Source: CAZLCC01 sp964558365 (lineage in GTDB: Bacteria > Patescibacteriota > Saccharimonadia > Saccharimonadales > Saccharimonadaceae). From it: 64,000 nt of DNA. Where the stretch lies: contig CAZLCC010000011.1 in NCBI GenBank assembly GCA_964558365.1, positions 50,650-114,649 on the forward strand, given 5' to 3'. Position numbers and translations under genes: made by a program. This document shows, piece after piece, positions 42,689 through 49,589 of the stretch. Numbering within the stretch: position 1 is the first letter of the stretch; every line of letters starts with the position of its first letter. Below the pieces are notes generated by a model that saw only the letters and a program-made list of their open reading frames with translations, was not told where the DNA came from and ran no database searches.

Positions 42689-43150
42689 ATGAGTCTTCAA
42701 AAATATCAAAATATAAGTTTAAAGAAAGCACGTGAACAAGGTTTCACCATTGTTGAACTTTTAATTGTAATCATTGTGATTGCTATTTTAGCTGCATTAG
42801 TGATTAGTGCGTATACAGGGATACAAACTCAGGCTAGAGATAGCCAAGCCCAGGCAAATGCAAAAAGCGCAAAAACAGCAATTATGGCCTTTAACGCTCA
42901 GAAGGAAGCTTGGCCACAAACACTAGCTGATCTAAATCTTTCAGATAACAACGTAAAGCTGGATACTGGCACCCTTAATCTTACGGGCAGTGGTGGCGCA
43001 ACTGCACCTACTTCTAGTGATGCAGGAAAAGTACAAGTTAAGCTTTGTCCTACTAGTGGCACAAAAACAGGTGCCATCGTCGCTTGGTATAAAATAGCCT
43101 CTCCTGCAGGTATTCAAACAGAAAACCTAGGTACTATTGGAACCTGCTAG
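42689..43150 (+). CDS. Major type IV pilin (PilA-like)
   Basis: 153 residues. An 18-residue leader ends in EQG, followed by FTIVELLIVIIVIAILAALV, a classical pilin helix. Head: helical part then a short Cys-bounded D-region (VKLCPTS ... GTIGTC at the very end). Own promoter, own strong terminator and good codon choice suggest the main fibre subunit. Its helix matches the separate pilin at 31379-31855. Confidence 0.9.
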   Translation: MSLQKYQNISLKKAREQGFTIVELLIVIIVIAILAALVISAYTGIQTQARDSQAQANAKSAKTAIMAFNAQKEAWPQTLADLNLSDNNVKLDTGTLNLTGSGGATAPTSSDAGKVQVKLCPTSGTKTGAIVAWYKIASPAGIQTENLGTIGTC

Positions 43151-43215
43151 GCTAACGGGTTTGGCTTCAAAGTCGCTAGAAATATGATATAAATATTAAA
43201 TCTAGCAATATAACG

Positions 43216-43256
43216 AAAAAGACGGGATAGAAAGCGCTTCTACTCCGTCTTTTTTA
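43216..43256. terminator. Bidirectional terminator
   Basis: AAAAAGACGG with CCGTCTTTTT around a 19-nt loop; between convergent pilA-like gene and glyA. Confidence 0.82.
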
Positions 43257-43266
43257 TATCCCCCGC

Positions 43267-44472
43267 TTAGCCTTCTAGGCTTTTTAGCTCACGAGCAATC
43301 TTCTCTGCCAGCTCTGGCATATCGCTCTCTTTCATGCCTTTCGTGGTGATGGCTGGCGTGCCAAGGCGAATACCGCTGGGGCGGAATGGCGGCAATGGAT
43401 CGTCTGGAATGGCATTTTTATTTACCGTTATGCCAACTTTATCGAGCGCCTCTTCAGCTTGTTTGCCGTCAATGCCAAAGCTAGACTTTACATCAATTAA
43501 AATCAGGTGATTATCTGTACCATTTGTAATAAGTTTAAACCCTCGTTTTTTCAGCTCTTCTGCTAGAACTTTGGCATTTTTTACTACCTGATTGGCATAA
43601 TCTTTAAATTCTGGCTGCAAGGCTTCATAAAAGCACACAGCTTTTGCCGCCACAGCGTGCATATGCGGCCCACCCTGCACACCCGGAAAGACAGTTCTGT
43701 CAATAATAGTTGGTAAGTTCTCTATGGTTTTTTCTGGCTTTTTAAGCGGGTTGCCAACCTTGCCCATACTTAAAATCATTCCCCCGCGTGGTCCACGAAG
43801 CGTTTTATGTGTTGTGGTGGTCATAACATGAAAACCATAATCAAGTGGGTTCTTCGCTACACCGCCAGCAATCAAACCAGCAATGTGCGCCATGTCTGCC
43901 ATAAGAACAGCATTCACTTCTTTACCAATAGCTGCAAATTTTTCATAATCTAGTTCACGCGGATATGCAGAGAAGCCAGCCAAGATTATCTTTGGCTTAT
44001 GTTTTAATGCTAACTCTCGGAGTTGATCATAATCAATCTCGCCAGTCTCAACATCTTTCATGCCATAGCGAATAAAGTTATATTGTTTGGCTAAAACAGT
44101 AATGGGATGTCCGTGTGTTAAATGCCCACCATGGCTTAGATCCATTGCTAAAACCGTATCTCCCGGCTCAAGCCATGCATGATACACAGCTTCATTAGCC
44201 TGCGCGCCAGAGTGCGGCTGCACATTTGCATGGTCTGCTCTAAAGAGCTTTTTCGCACGATCAATCGCTAGTTGCTCCACCTGGTCTGTATTTTGCTGAC
44301 CACCATAATAGCGTCTTCCTGGATAGCCTTCTGAGTATTTATTGGTAAACACACTCCCTAGTGCCGTTAACACATCTTCAGACACATAATTTTCAGACGG
44401 TATAAGCTCTAGCCCTTCAGTTTGTCGTTTTTTCTCGGCAGCAATCAGCCGTTCAATCTCTTTATCTTTCAC
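43267..44472 (-). CDS. glyA: Serine hydroxymethyltransferase
   Basis: PLP enzyme converting serine and THF to glycine and CH2-THF. 401 residues. Family motifs: LELIPSENYVS near the start, NKYSEGYPGRRYYGG (~44), the PLP Lys in TTTTHKTLRGPRGG (~220), and GVQGGPHMHAVAAKAV. The start is GTG at 44472 with GGAGG five nt upstream. Works with FolD (36788) in one-carbon supply. Divergent from the murA fusion. Confidence 0.96.
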   Translation of the reverse strand: MKDKEIERLIAAEKKRQTEGLELIPSENYVSEDVLTALGSVFTNKYSEGYPGRRYYGGQQNTDQVEQLAIDRAKKLFRADHANVQPHSGAQANEAVYHAWLEPGDTVLAMDLSHGGHLTHGHPITVLAKQYNFIRYGMKDVETGEIDYDQLRELALKHKPKIILAGFSAYPRELDYEKFAAIGKEVNAVLMADMAHIAGLIAGGVAKNPLDYGFHVMTTTTHKTLRGPRGGMILSMGKVGNPLKKPEKTIENLPTIIDRTVFPGVQGGPHMHAVAAKAVCFYEALQPEFKDYANQVVKNAKVLAEELKKRGFKLITNGTDNHLILIDVKSSFGIDGKQAEEALDKVGITVNKNAIPDDPLPPFRPSGIRLGTPAITTKGMKESDMPELAEKIARELKSLEG

Positions 44473-44553
44473 CAGAACCTCCGTTTCGTTCCTTTTATTT
44501 TAGCGTATAAAAGTTACTTGTGCATATATCGTATGTGATATATCATTATTTTT

Positions 44554-46080
44554 ATGAATACGTATAAAGAACGAATTGGCGAGCTTATTCAAGATACACG
44601 CTTGCAGCGTGGCATGACACAGCAAGACCTCGCAGACGCGCTTGGAACAAGCCAGAGTGCTATTAATCGTATTGAACGTGGCGGGCAAAACGTTAGCCTA
44701 GAAATGCTCGCTCGTATTGGCGATGTTCTTTCGAGTGAAATTGTTTCGTTAAGTCATGCTGGAACTCTTAACTTTAGGATAAGGGGCGGAAAAAAACTTT
44801 CTGGCTCAATTGCAGTAAAAGCAAGTAAAAATGCAGCTGTTGGCATCTTGTGTGCTGCACTACTAAACCGCGGCACGACAACAATAAAATATGTTCCAAA
44901 AATTGAAGAAGTTAACCGAATTATTGAGGTTCTTAGCAGCATTGGTGTAAAAACTCGTTGGCTTAACGACGACAAAGACCTAGAGATAAAACCGGCTGCC
45001 AAGCTAAAATTAGAAAATATAGATGAAGAAGCTGCCCGAAAAACTCGAACAATTATTATGTTTCTTGGTCCGCTGCTTCATACTGCAAAATCGTTCAAGC
45101 TGCCTTATGCTGGCGGCTGTAACCTTGGTAAAAGAACAGTTGAGCCACACCTCGCTGGCTTAAAATATTTTGGCCTTGATGTTGTTGCAGCAAATAGTGG
45201 CTTCTATGAAGCAAATGTGAAAAAAACTTGCCCAAACAAGCCAATTATCCTTACCGAACGTGGCGATACTGTTACAGAAAATCTTCTGATGGCAGCAGCG
45301 AAATGCGAATCAACAACAACTATTCGCAATGCTAGCCCAAATTATATGGTGCAAGATTTATGTTTATTCCTACAAAAACTTGGCGTAAAAATTGAAGGCA
45401 TTGGCACAACAACACTTAAGATAACTGGCCTGAAAGCAATTAATAAAGATGTTGAAGTATATCCGAGCGAAGATCCGATTGAAGCAATGAGCTTTATCGC
45501 TGCTGCAGTTGTGGCAAAGTCTGAAATTACTATCAAACGTGCCCCGATTGAATTTTTAGAAGTTGAGCTGCAAGTTTTAGAAGATATGGGCTTTGAATAT
45601 TCGAAGTCAGAAGAATATAAAGCTAATAACGGCTATACTCGTTTGGTTGATATTACCACCAAAAACTCTGCTTTAACTGCGCCAAAAGATAAGCTCCATG
45701 CACTGCCTTTTCCAGGAGTAAATATGGATAATTTGCCTTTGCTTGGGCTTATTGCAACTATGGCAAAAGGGCAAACGCTTGTGCATGATTGGTCATATGA
45801 GAATAGAGCGATTTATTTTACCGAGCTGTCAAAGCTAAATGCTAATATCACGCTTATTGACATGCACCGCGTGTATATAACTGGCCCAACAAAATGGAAG
45901 CCAGCCAGCATTATTGCTCCGCAGGCTTTGCGCCCTTCCGTAATTGTTCTTCTTGCCATGCTTGCTGCCGATGGCACATCAACACTGCGCGATGTCTATT
46001 CGATAAATCGTGGATATGAAGACCTCGCCAACCGGCTTAACGCACTTGGTGCCGATATAGAATCATTTAGAGAAATTTAA
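44554..46080 (+). CDS. murA: XRE helix-turn-helix fused to MurA (UDP-GlcNAc enolpyruvyltransferase)
   Basis: 508 residues in two parts. Residues ~1-68 are an XRE/cro-type DNA-binding domain (RGMTQQDLADALGTSQSAINRIERG). Residues ~75-508 are MurA: SKNAAVGIL (substrate-binding Lys-Asn), YAGGCNLGKRTVEPHL with the PEP-binding Cys kept, GDTVTENLLMAA and LRPSVIVLLAMLAADG. So the enzyme of the first committed step of peptidoglycan synthesis probably stays active and may also bind DNA. An extended -10 (TG-A-TATATC, 44539-44544) lies nine nt before the ATG; autoregulation is an attractive inference. I know of no such fusion in model bacteria. Confidence 0.9.
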   Translation: MNTYKERIGELIQDTRLQRGMTQQDLADALGTSQSAINRIERGGQNVSLEMLARIGDVLSSEIVSLSHAGTLNFRIRGGKKLSGSIAVKASKNAAVGILCAALLNRGTTTIKYVPKIEEVNRIIEVLSSIGVKTRWLNDDKDLEIKPAAKLKLENIDEEAARKTRTIIMFLGPLLHTAKSFKLPYAGGCNLGKRTVEPHLAGLKYFGLDVVAANSGFYEANVKKTCPNKPIILTERGDTVTENLLMAAAKCESTTTIRNASPNYMVQDLCLFLQKLGVKIEGIGTTTLKITGLKAINKDVEVYPSEDPIEAMSFIAAAVVAKSEITIKRAPIEFLEVELQVLEDMGFEYSKSEEYKANNGYTRLVDITTKNSALTAPKDKLHALPFPGVNMDNLPLLGLIATMAKGQTLVHDWSYENRAIYFTELSKLNANITLIDMHRVYITGPTKWKPASIIAPQALRPSVIVLLAMLAADGTSTLRDVYSINRGYEDLANRLNALGADIESFREI

Positions 46081-46631
46081 AACGCTGAACCTTCAACTTC
46101 AAGTTTGCCGTTTTCGCGAGCAACGGTTCCGACTGCTTCTGCCTTAATGGTTGCACCACTTGAAGATTTTAATGTGAGATTGCTGTCATCTTTTGAACTT
46201 ACTCTGTAGGCATAGCGTGTGTTGTTGTAGTCTAAGAATATTTCATCGCCACTTTGCAGTTTATCTAGATAATAAAACGGCGAACTTTCGCGAGTTTGCT
46301 GCGGTGTTAAGCCAAGCTGAAAGCTCTTGCCTTGAATCGTTACTTTATCATCTTCTTTTGAAGGATTACCCTCTAGTGAAAGATTGTCAATAGGCGAAGA
46401 TACATTAAGTCGCGGAATGTATAGCTGATTACCTTTTTCACCCGGATTGCTTGATTCTAAAGCGTCGGCTGTTTCATCAATTGGTGTTAACGGCCACCCA
46501 TTAAGTGCTGGCGTAAGAGAAATAAAACCAGTGTAGCCAATAGCCGCTAGCGCAACAATGCTAAGAAGGACAAGCTTGAGTTTGCCGCCCTCTTTTCTAT
46601 CGCTGATACCCTCTTGATAATGATATTTCAT
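46077..46631 (-). CDS. Sortase-like membrane protein lacking catalytic residues
   Basis: 184 residues: cytoplasmic start, transmembrane helix (~17-37), then an extracytoplasmic beta domain. LYIPRLNVSSPI, SSPFYYLDKLQSGDEIFLDYNNTRYAYRV follow the sortase order (split at about residues 78-90 and 125-155), but the His that should precede FxxLxxLxxGD is missing and there is no Cys at all. So it may be a structural sortase-fold remnant. The start is placed at 46631, after tRNA-His; the longer frame would run through the tRNA. It overlaps the convergent murA stop by four nt. Confidence 0.7.
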   Translation of the reverse strand: MKYHYQEGISDRKEGGKLKLVLLSIVALAAIGYTGFISLTPALNGWPLTPIDETADALESSNPGEKGNQLYIPRLNVSSPIDNLSLEGNPSKEDDKVTIQGKSFQLGLTPQQTRESSPFYYLDKLQSGDEIFLDYNNTRYAYRVSSKDDSNLTLKSSSGATIKAEAVGTVARENGKLEVEGSAF

Positions 46632-46642
46632 ATTATTTTTAA

Positions 46643-46720
46643 TGGGGCGAATGATGGGAATTGAACCCACGACCTCCGGAACCACAACCCGGCGCTCTAA
46701 CCAACTGAGCTACATCCGCC
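46643..46720 (-). tRNA. tRNA-His (GTG)
   Basis: 78 nt counting G-1 and encoded CCA. Loop TTGTGGT (GTG), D arm TAGCTCAGTTGGTTAGAGC, T-loop TTCAATT. The extra G-1 faces C73, the His identity pair. Confidence 0.93.
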
Positions 46721-46772
46721 ATAGATTTCTCGCATTTACCTTGAGCTATTGTAACAAAAAAAGAAGCGTTAA

Positions 46773-47213
46773 TTAAGGGGTTTCTGCGATGTTTTCAGAG
46801 TTTTTAGAAGCAGTAGATTCTGGCTGAGCCATATAAACCTTGCTGAATCTCTTCTTCTTTCGATGCACAGGCTTATATCGATACTGCTGAATCGTGGGAA
46901 TTGTGCGCATTTCAACAGCAGGAAGAGCCCTAGGGAAATTGCTAAGTGACTGCCTAATAAGCCACACTTTGTGTAAATCTTTTTGCCTCTTTTGTTCCCT
47001 TATCAGCGCACGCTTTGCGTCCATATCGTAGGCAACTTTTGAAATCTTATATGCGCCAATGGCCTTACGCTTTTTCTCAAGTTCTTTTCGTTTTTGAAAC
47101 GGAGAAACGGCCGTAGAGCCAATATGCTCTTGGCGTTTTTTATCTGCAAATTCATGGCTATGATAAGGCCTTTTACCCTCTTTAGCGCCGCTAACATAGT
47201 CATATATACTCAT
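46773..47213 (-). CDS. Basic unknown protein, paralogue B
   Basis: 146 residues, strongly basic (Lys/Arg-rich), no membrane helix, not recognised. Its middle (RKAIGAYKISKVAYDMDAKRAL) aligns with the upstream neighbour's RQQIRAYKESKVVLNEEGRK, so the two are tandem paralogues 4 bp apart. The C-terminus is Ser/Glu-rich. Both lie between tRNA-His and tRNA-Arg(TCT). Nucleic-acid or ribosome binding is plausible from charge alone. Confidence 0.68.
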   Translation of the reverse strand: MSIYDYVSGAKEGKRPYHSHEFADKKRQEHIGSTAVSPFQKRKELEKKRKAIGAYKISKVAYDMDAKRALIREQKRQKDLHKVWLIRQSLSNFPRALPAVEMRTIPTIQQYRYKPVHRKKKRFSKVYMAQPESTASKNSENIAETP

Positions 47214-47217
47214 AAAA

Positions 47218-47562
47218 TTACCTCAAAGATTTCATGTTAGTTGGGTTTATAAATCGATTTGGCGGTGGGGGCGCTGGTCTTTGTTCAGCAGATGGTAGCG
47301 GGCGATGGTAACTTGGCTCTTCTCTCTCTGGCTGAAGCATTGCAATAAAGTCTTTGCTCGAGTCATCTGCTTGTCGTGTCTCTTGAAATACCGCTTTTCG
47401 GCCTTCTTCATTCAGTACAACTTTTGATTCTTTATAGGCCCGAATTTGCTGACGATTTTTTTCAATTGCCTGTCGCTGCTTAAAAGAACCTCGAGGCAGC
47501 TTTTCTAATCTACGCCTACGAAGTCTACCTCGTTGCTGATCGTCATTATAAAAACTGTTCAT
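47218..47562 (-). CDS. Basic unknown protein, paralogue A
   Basis: 114 residues, very Arg/Gln-rich start (GRLRRRRLEKLPRG), a helical middle sharing the AYKxSKV segment with paralogue B, and a Pro-rich C-terminus. No Cys, no membrane helix. Transcribed just after tRNA-Arg(TCT), possibly co-transcribed with it and with paralogue B. Confidence 0.66.
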   Translation of the reverse strand: MNSFYNDDQQRGRLRRRRLEKLPRGSFKQRQAIEKNRQQIRAYKESKVVLNEEGRKAVFQETRQADDSSKDFIAMLQPEREEPSYHRPLPSAEQRPAPPPPNRFINPTNMKSLR

Positions 47563-47579
47563 TTGCTCACCCTTTTATT

Positions 47580-47655
47580 TGGTACCCCGGGAGGGACTCG
47601 AACCCCCGACCTTGAGCTTAGAAGTCTCTTGCTCTTCCAGCTGAGCTACCGGGGC
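47580..47655 (-). tRNA. tRNA-Arg (TCT)
   Basis: 76-nt cloverleaf, loop CTTCTAA, T-loop TTCGAGT, encoded ACCA. The anticodon stem is weak: AGAGA opposite GCTCA leaves only three internal pairs, with A-A at 27-43 and A-G at 31-39. Confidence 0.88.
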
Positions 47656-47780
47656 ATAGCTGCCATGTATAACTTGGTCTTACAATATTATAGAAAGTAA
47701 CTCTCTTTTGCACAATCGCATTCTTCGCTTCGAGCGTCTTTAGTATGTCATAAAATATAACCTCTGCTATAGTTAGACCT

Positions 47781-48947
47781 ATGAAAAATCAAAAGACATT
47801 TAATCAGTCAACAAACACTATCCGACAACGAACTGCGGTCTTCTTTAGCGAGCGGAAGAAGGGTGTATACCTCAATCTCATGGTCAATACCATAAATATG
47901 TTTGGGCTTGGTTTCGCGTCATTCTATTTTCAGACGCAGGGATTAGCGTTTTATAAAATCATGTTGGTCTGGGCAATCGGCCCGCTGGTAACATTACCTT
48001 TTCTCTACTTTATCAATCGATGGCACACTAAAACATTACTCAAATTAGGTGTACTGTCCTACGCCGGAGCGGCACTTTCGCTGTTGTTCTACAATGAATA
48101 CTCATATCTATTATTCAGTGTTTTCAATGGTCTGATGCTCAGTCTATTTTGGATATCTTTCAATACGGTATTTTTTAATCGCCTGGCTGTCAATCAACAC
48201 GCTAAGGATTCGTCGCTTTACTTTATTTTGCCTGCATTAAGCGGAATGATTATGCCACCACTTGGCGCACTCGTCATTGATAATTTTGGTTACAAGGTCC
48301 TATTTCTCATTGCATTCATGGCCTGTATTGTGCCGCTACTATATATTCAAGGCAAATACTTTGACTACAAAGAGAATATAACGTTTAGGCAGGCTAATAA
48401 AGCCCTCTCCGGTATCCGTCTGATAGCATTTATAGATTCGGCGATACATTTCTTCCAGTGGCACTTTTTAACTATCTATGCACTTCTTTTCTTAAAGACA
48501 GAATATGAGCTTGGTGGCTTACTTGGCTATTTAGCACTCATAAGTCTTTTTGTATCTTTTGCTTTGTCGTATGCCTCAGATAGATACAAAAAGCGCACCG
48601 CCATATTACTCCCCTTATTGCTGATAATGAGCATGCTAATTATTGCAATGCCAACCTTAAATAGCCTCACACTCTTAATTCCTATAATTGGCCTGTACGC
48701 TATACTCGATAATCTGTCGATGCCCATTCGGTTTGCAGTTCGTTTAGATATGGGTACTGGAGACACGGGCTTCTGGCGAGCTTCAGAATTCTATGGCAAC
48801 ATTGGCAGAACTACAATCTTTGCGCTCTCAGCGGCATTTTTGTATATTGGCAACTATTGGCTTCCGTTTTTCATGTTCGCCATTATAACTGCGATCTTCC
48901 CATTGATCATCAAATATAAATTACGTAAAAGAAATCAAAAATGCTAA
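47781..48947 (+). CDS. MFS-like transporter
   Basis: 388 residues, about twelve hydrophobic helices, central loop near residue 195. The MFS A-motif is poorly kept (YASDRYKKRTA after helix 8 is the better copy). Substrate unknown. An extended -10 (TG-C-TATAGT, 47768-47773) ends seven nt before the ATG, so probably leaderless. It stands alone between tRNA-Arg and tRNA-Gly. Confidence 0.78.
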   Translation: MKNQKTFNQSTNTIRQRTAVFFSERKKGVYLNLMVNTINMFGLGFASFYFQTQGLAFYKIMLVWAIGPLVTLPFLYFINRWHTKTLLKLGVLSYAGAALSLLFYNEYSYLLFSVFNGLMLSLFWISFNTVFFNRLAVNQHAKDSSLYFILPALSGMIMPPLGALVIDNFGYKVLFLIAFMACIVPLLYIQGKYFDYKENITFRQANKALSGIRLIAFIDSAIHFFQWHFLTIYALLFLKTEYELGGLLGYLALISLFVSFALSYASDRYKKRTAILLPLLLIMSMLIIAMPTLNSLTLLIPIIGLYAILDNLSMPIRFAVRLDMGTGDTGFWRASEFYGNIGRTTIFALSAAFLYIGNYWLPFFMFAIITAIFPLIIKYKLRKRNQKC

Positions 48948-48950
48948 AAA

Positions 48951-49025
48951 TGGTGCGGGCGGAGAGAATCGAACTCTCGTCACTTGCTTGGAAGGCAGGT
49001 ATATTAGCCACTATACGACGCCCGC
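48951..49025 (-). tRNA. tRNA-Gly (TCC)
   Basis: 75-nt cloverleaf, loop CTTCCAA (TCC), D arm TCGTATAGTGGCTAATATA typical of Gly, encoded ACCA. Odd: C28-A42 mismatch in the anticodon stem (CCTGC/GCAAG) and discriminator A rather than the usual bacterial T. Confidence 0.9.
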
Positions 49026-49040
49026 ATCCGTAAAATTATA

Positions 49041-49589
49041 TCACGAGAGTGAGTCTAATCCGAGTAACATTGCCAAAAATCCGCCCAAGCCATAAGCGAG
49101 CACCGCCGCAATTCCACCCAAAATAAGCGTTTCAGCAGTTGCTTTAACAACATTCGTCTGCGTTACCCTTCCTTTTAAAACTCCGATGGAAGCAAATGCA
49201 ATAGCAGTTAACAAAGAGCTAGTGAAAAATAAGGCATCAACCGAAATGTGTAGCGTAAATATTGCATCGAGAATATAAACGATTAGCGGCACAGCACCCA
49301 CCACAACAAAAGCTGCAAATGTGGCAAGCCCTGTTTTTATTGGCGTTCGTTCGTGCCTGTGTTGCTTTTGGTCTTTTTTATTTAAATCTCTTTCAGACTT
49401 TGAAGATAAATAGGCGCTTGCTCCCATTGAAAATCCATCTGCCACCAAATTAGCAACGCCTAAGATAATTACAACCACACTGGCAAGCCGCGCACCTGCA
49501 GCACCGGCCACGACGGCAAATGTTGTTACCGAACCGTCAATCGCTCCGTAAACAAATTGCGCTAAATATTTCTCAGCTCTCTTCTTCAT
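49041..49589 (-). CDS. VIT1/CCC1-type divalent metal transporter
   Basis: About 182 residues. FVYGAIDGSVTTFAVVAGAAGA in helix 1 and LGVANLVADGFSMGASAYLS in helix 2 are the VIT/CCC1 signature; a short basic cytoplasmic loop and three more helices follow, giving five. Family members move Fe2+ or Mn2+ out of the cytosol. The start is uncertain: ATG at 49589 overlaps the Clp-like gene by 17 nt; a TTG at 49613 would overlap by 41. Confidence 0.85.
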   Translation of the reverse strand: MKKRAEKYLAQFVYGAIDGSVTTFAVVAGAAGARLASVVVIILGVANLVADGFSMGASAYLSSKSERDLNKKDQKQHRHERTPIKTGLATFAAFVVVGAVPLIVYILDAIFTLHISVDALFFTSSLLTAIAFASIGVLKGRVTQTNVVKATAETLILGGIAAVLAYGLGGFLAMLLGLDSLS

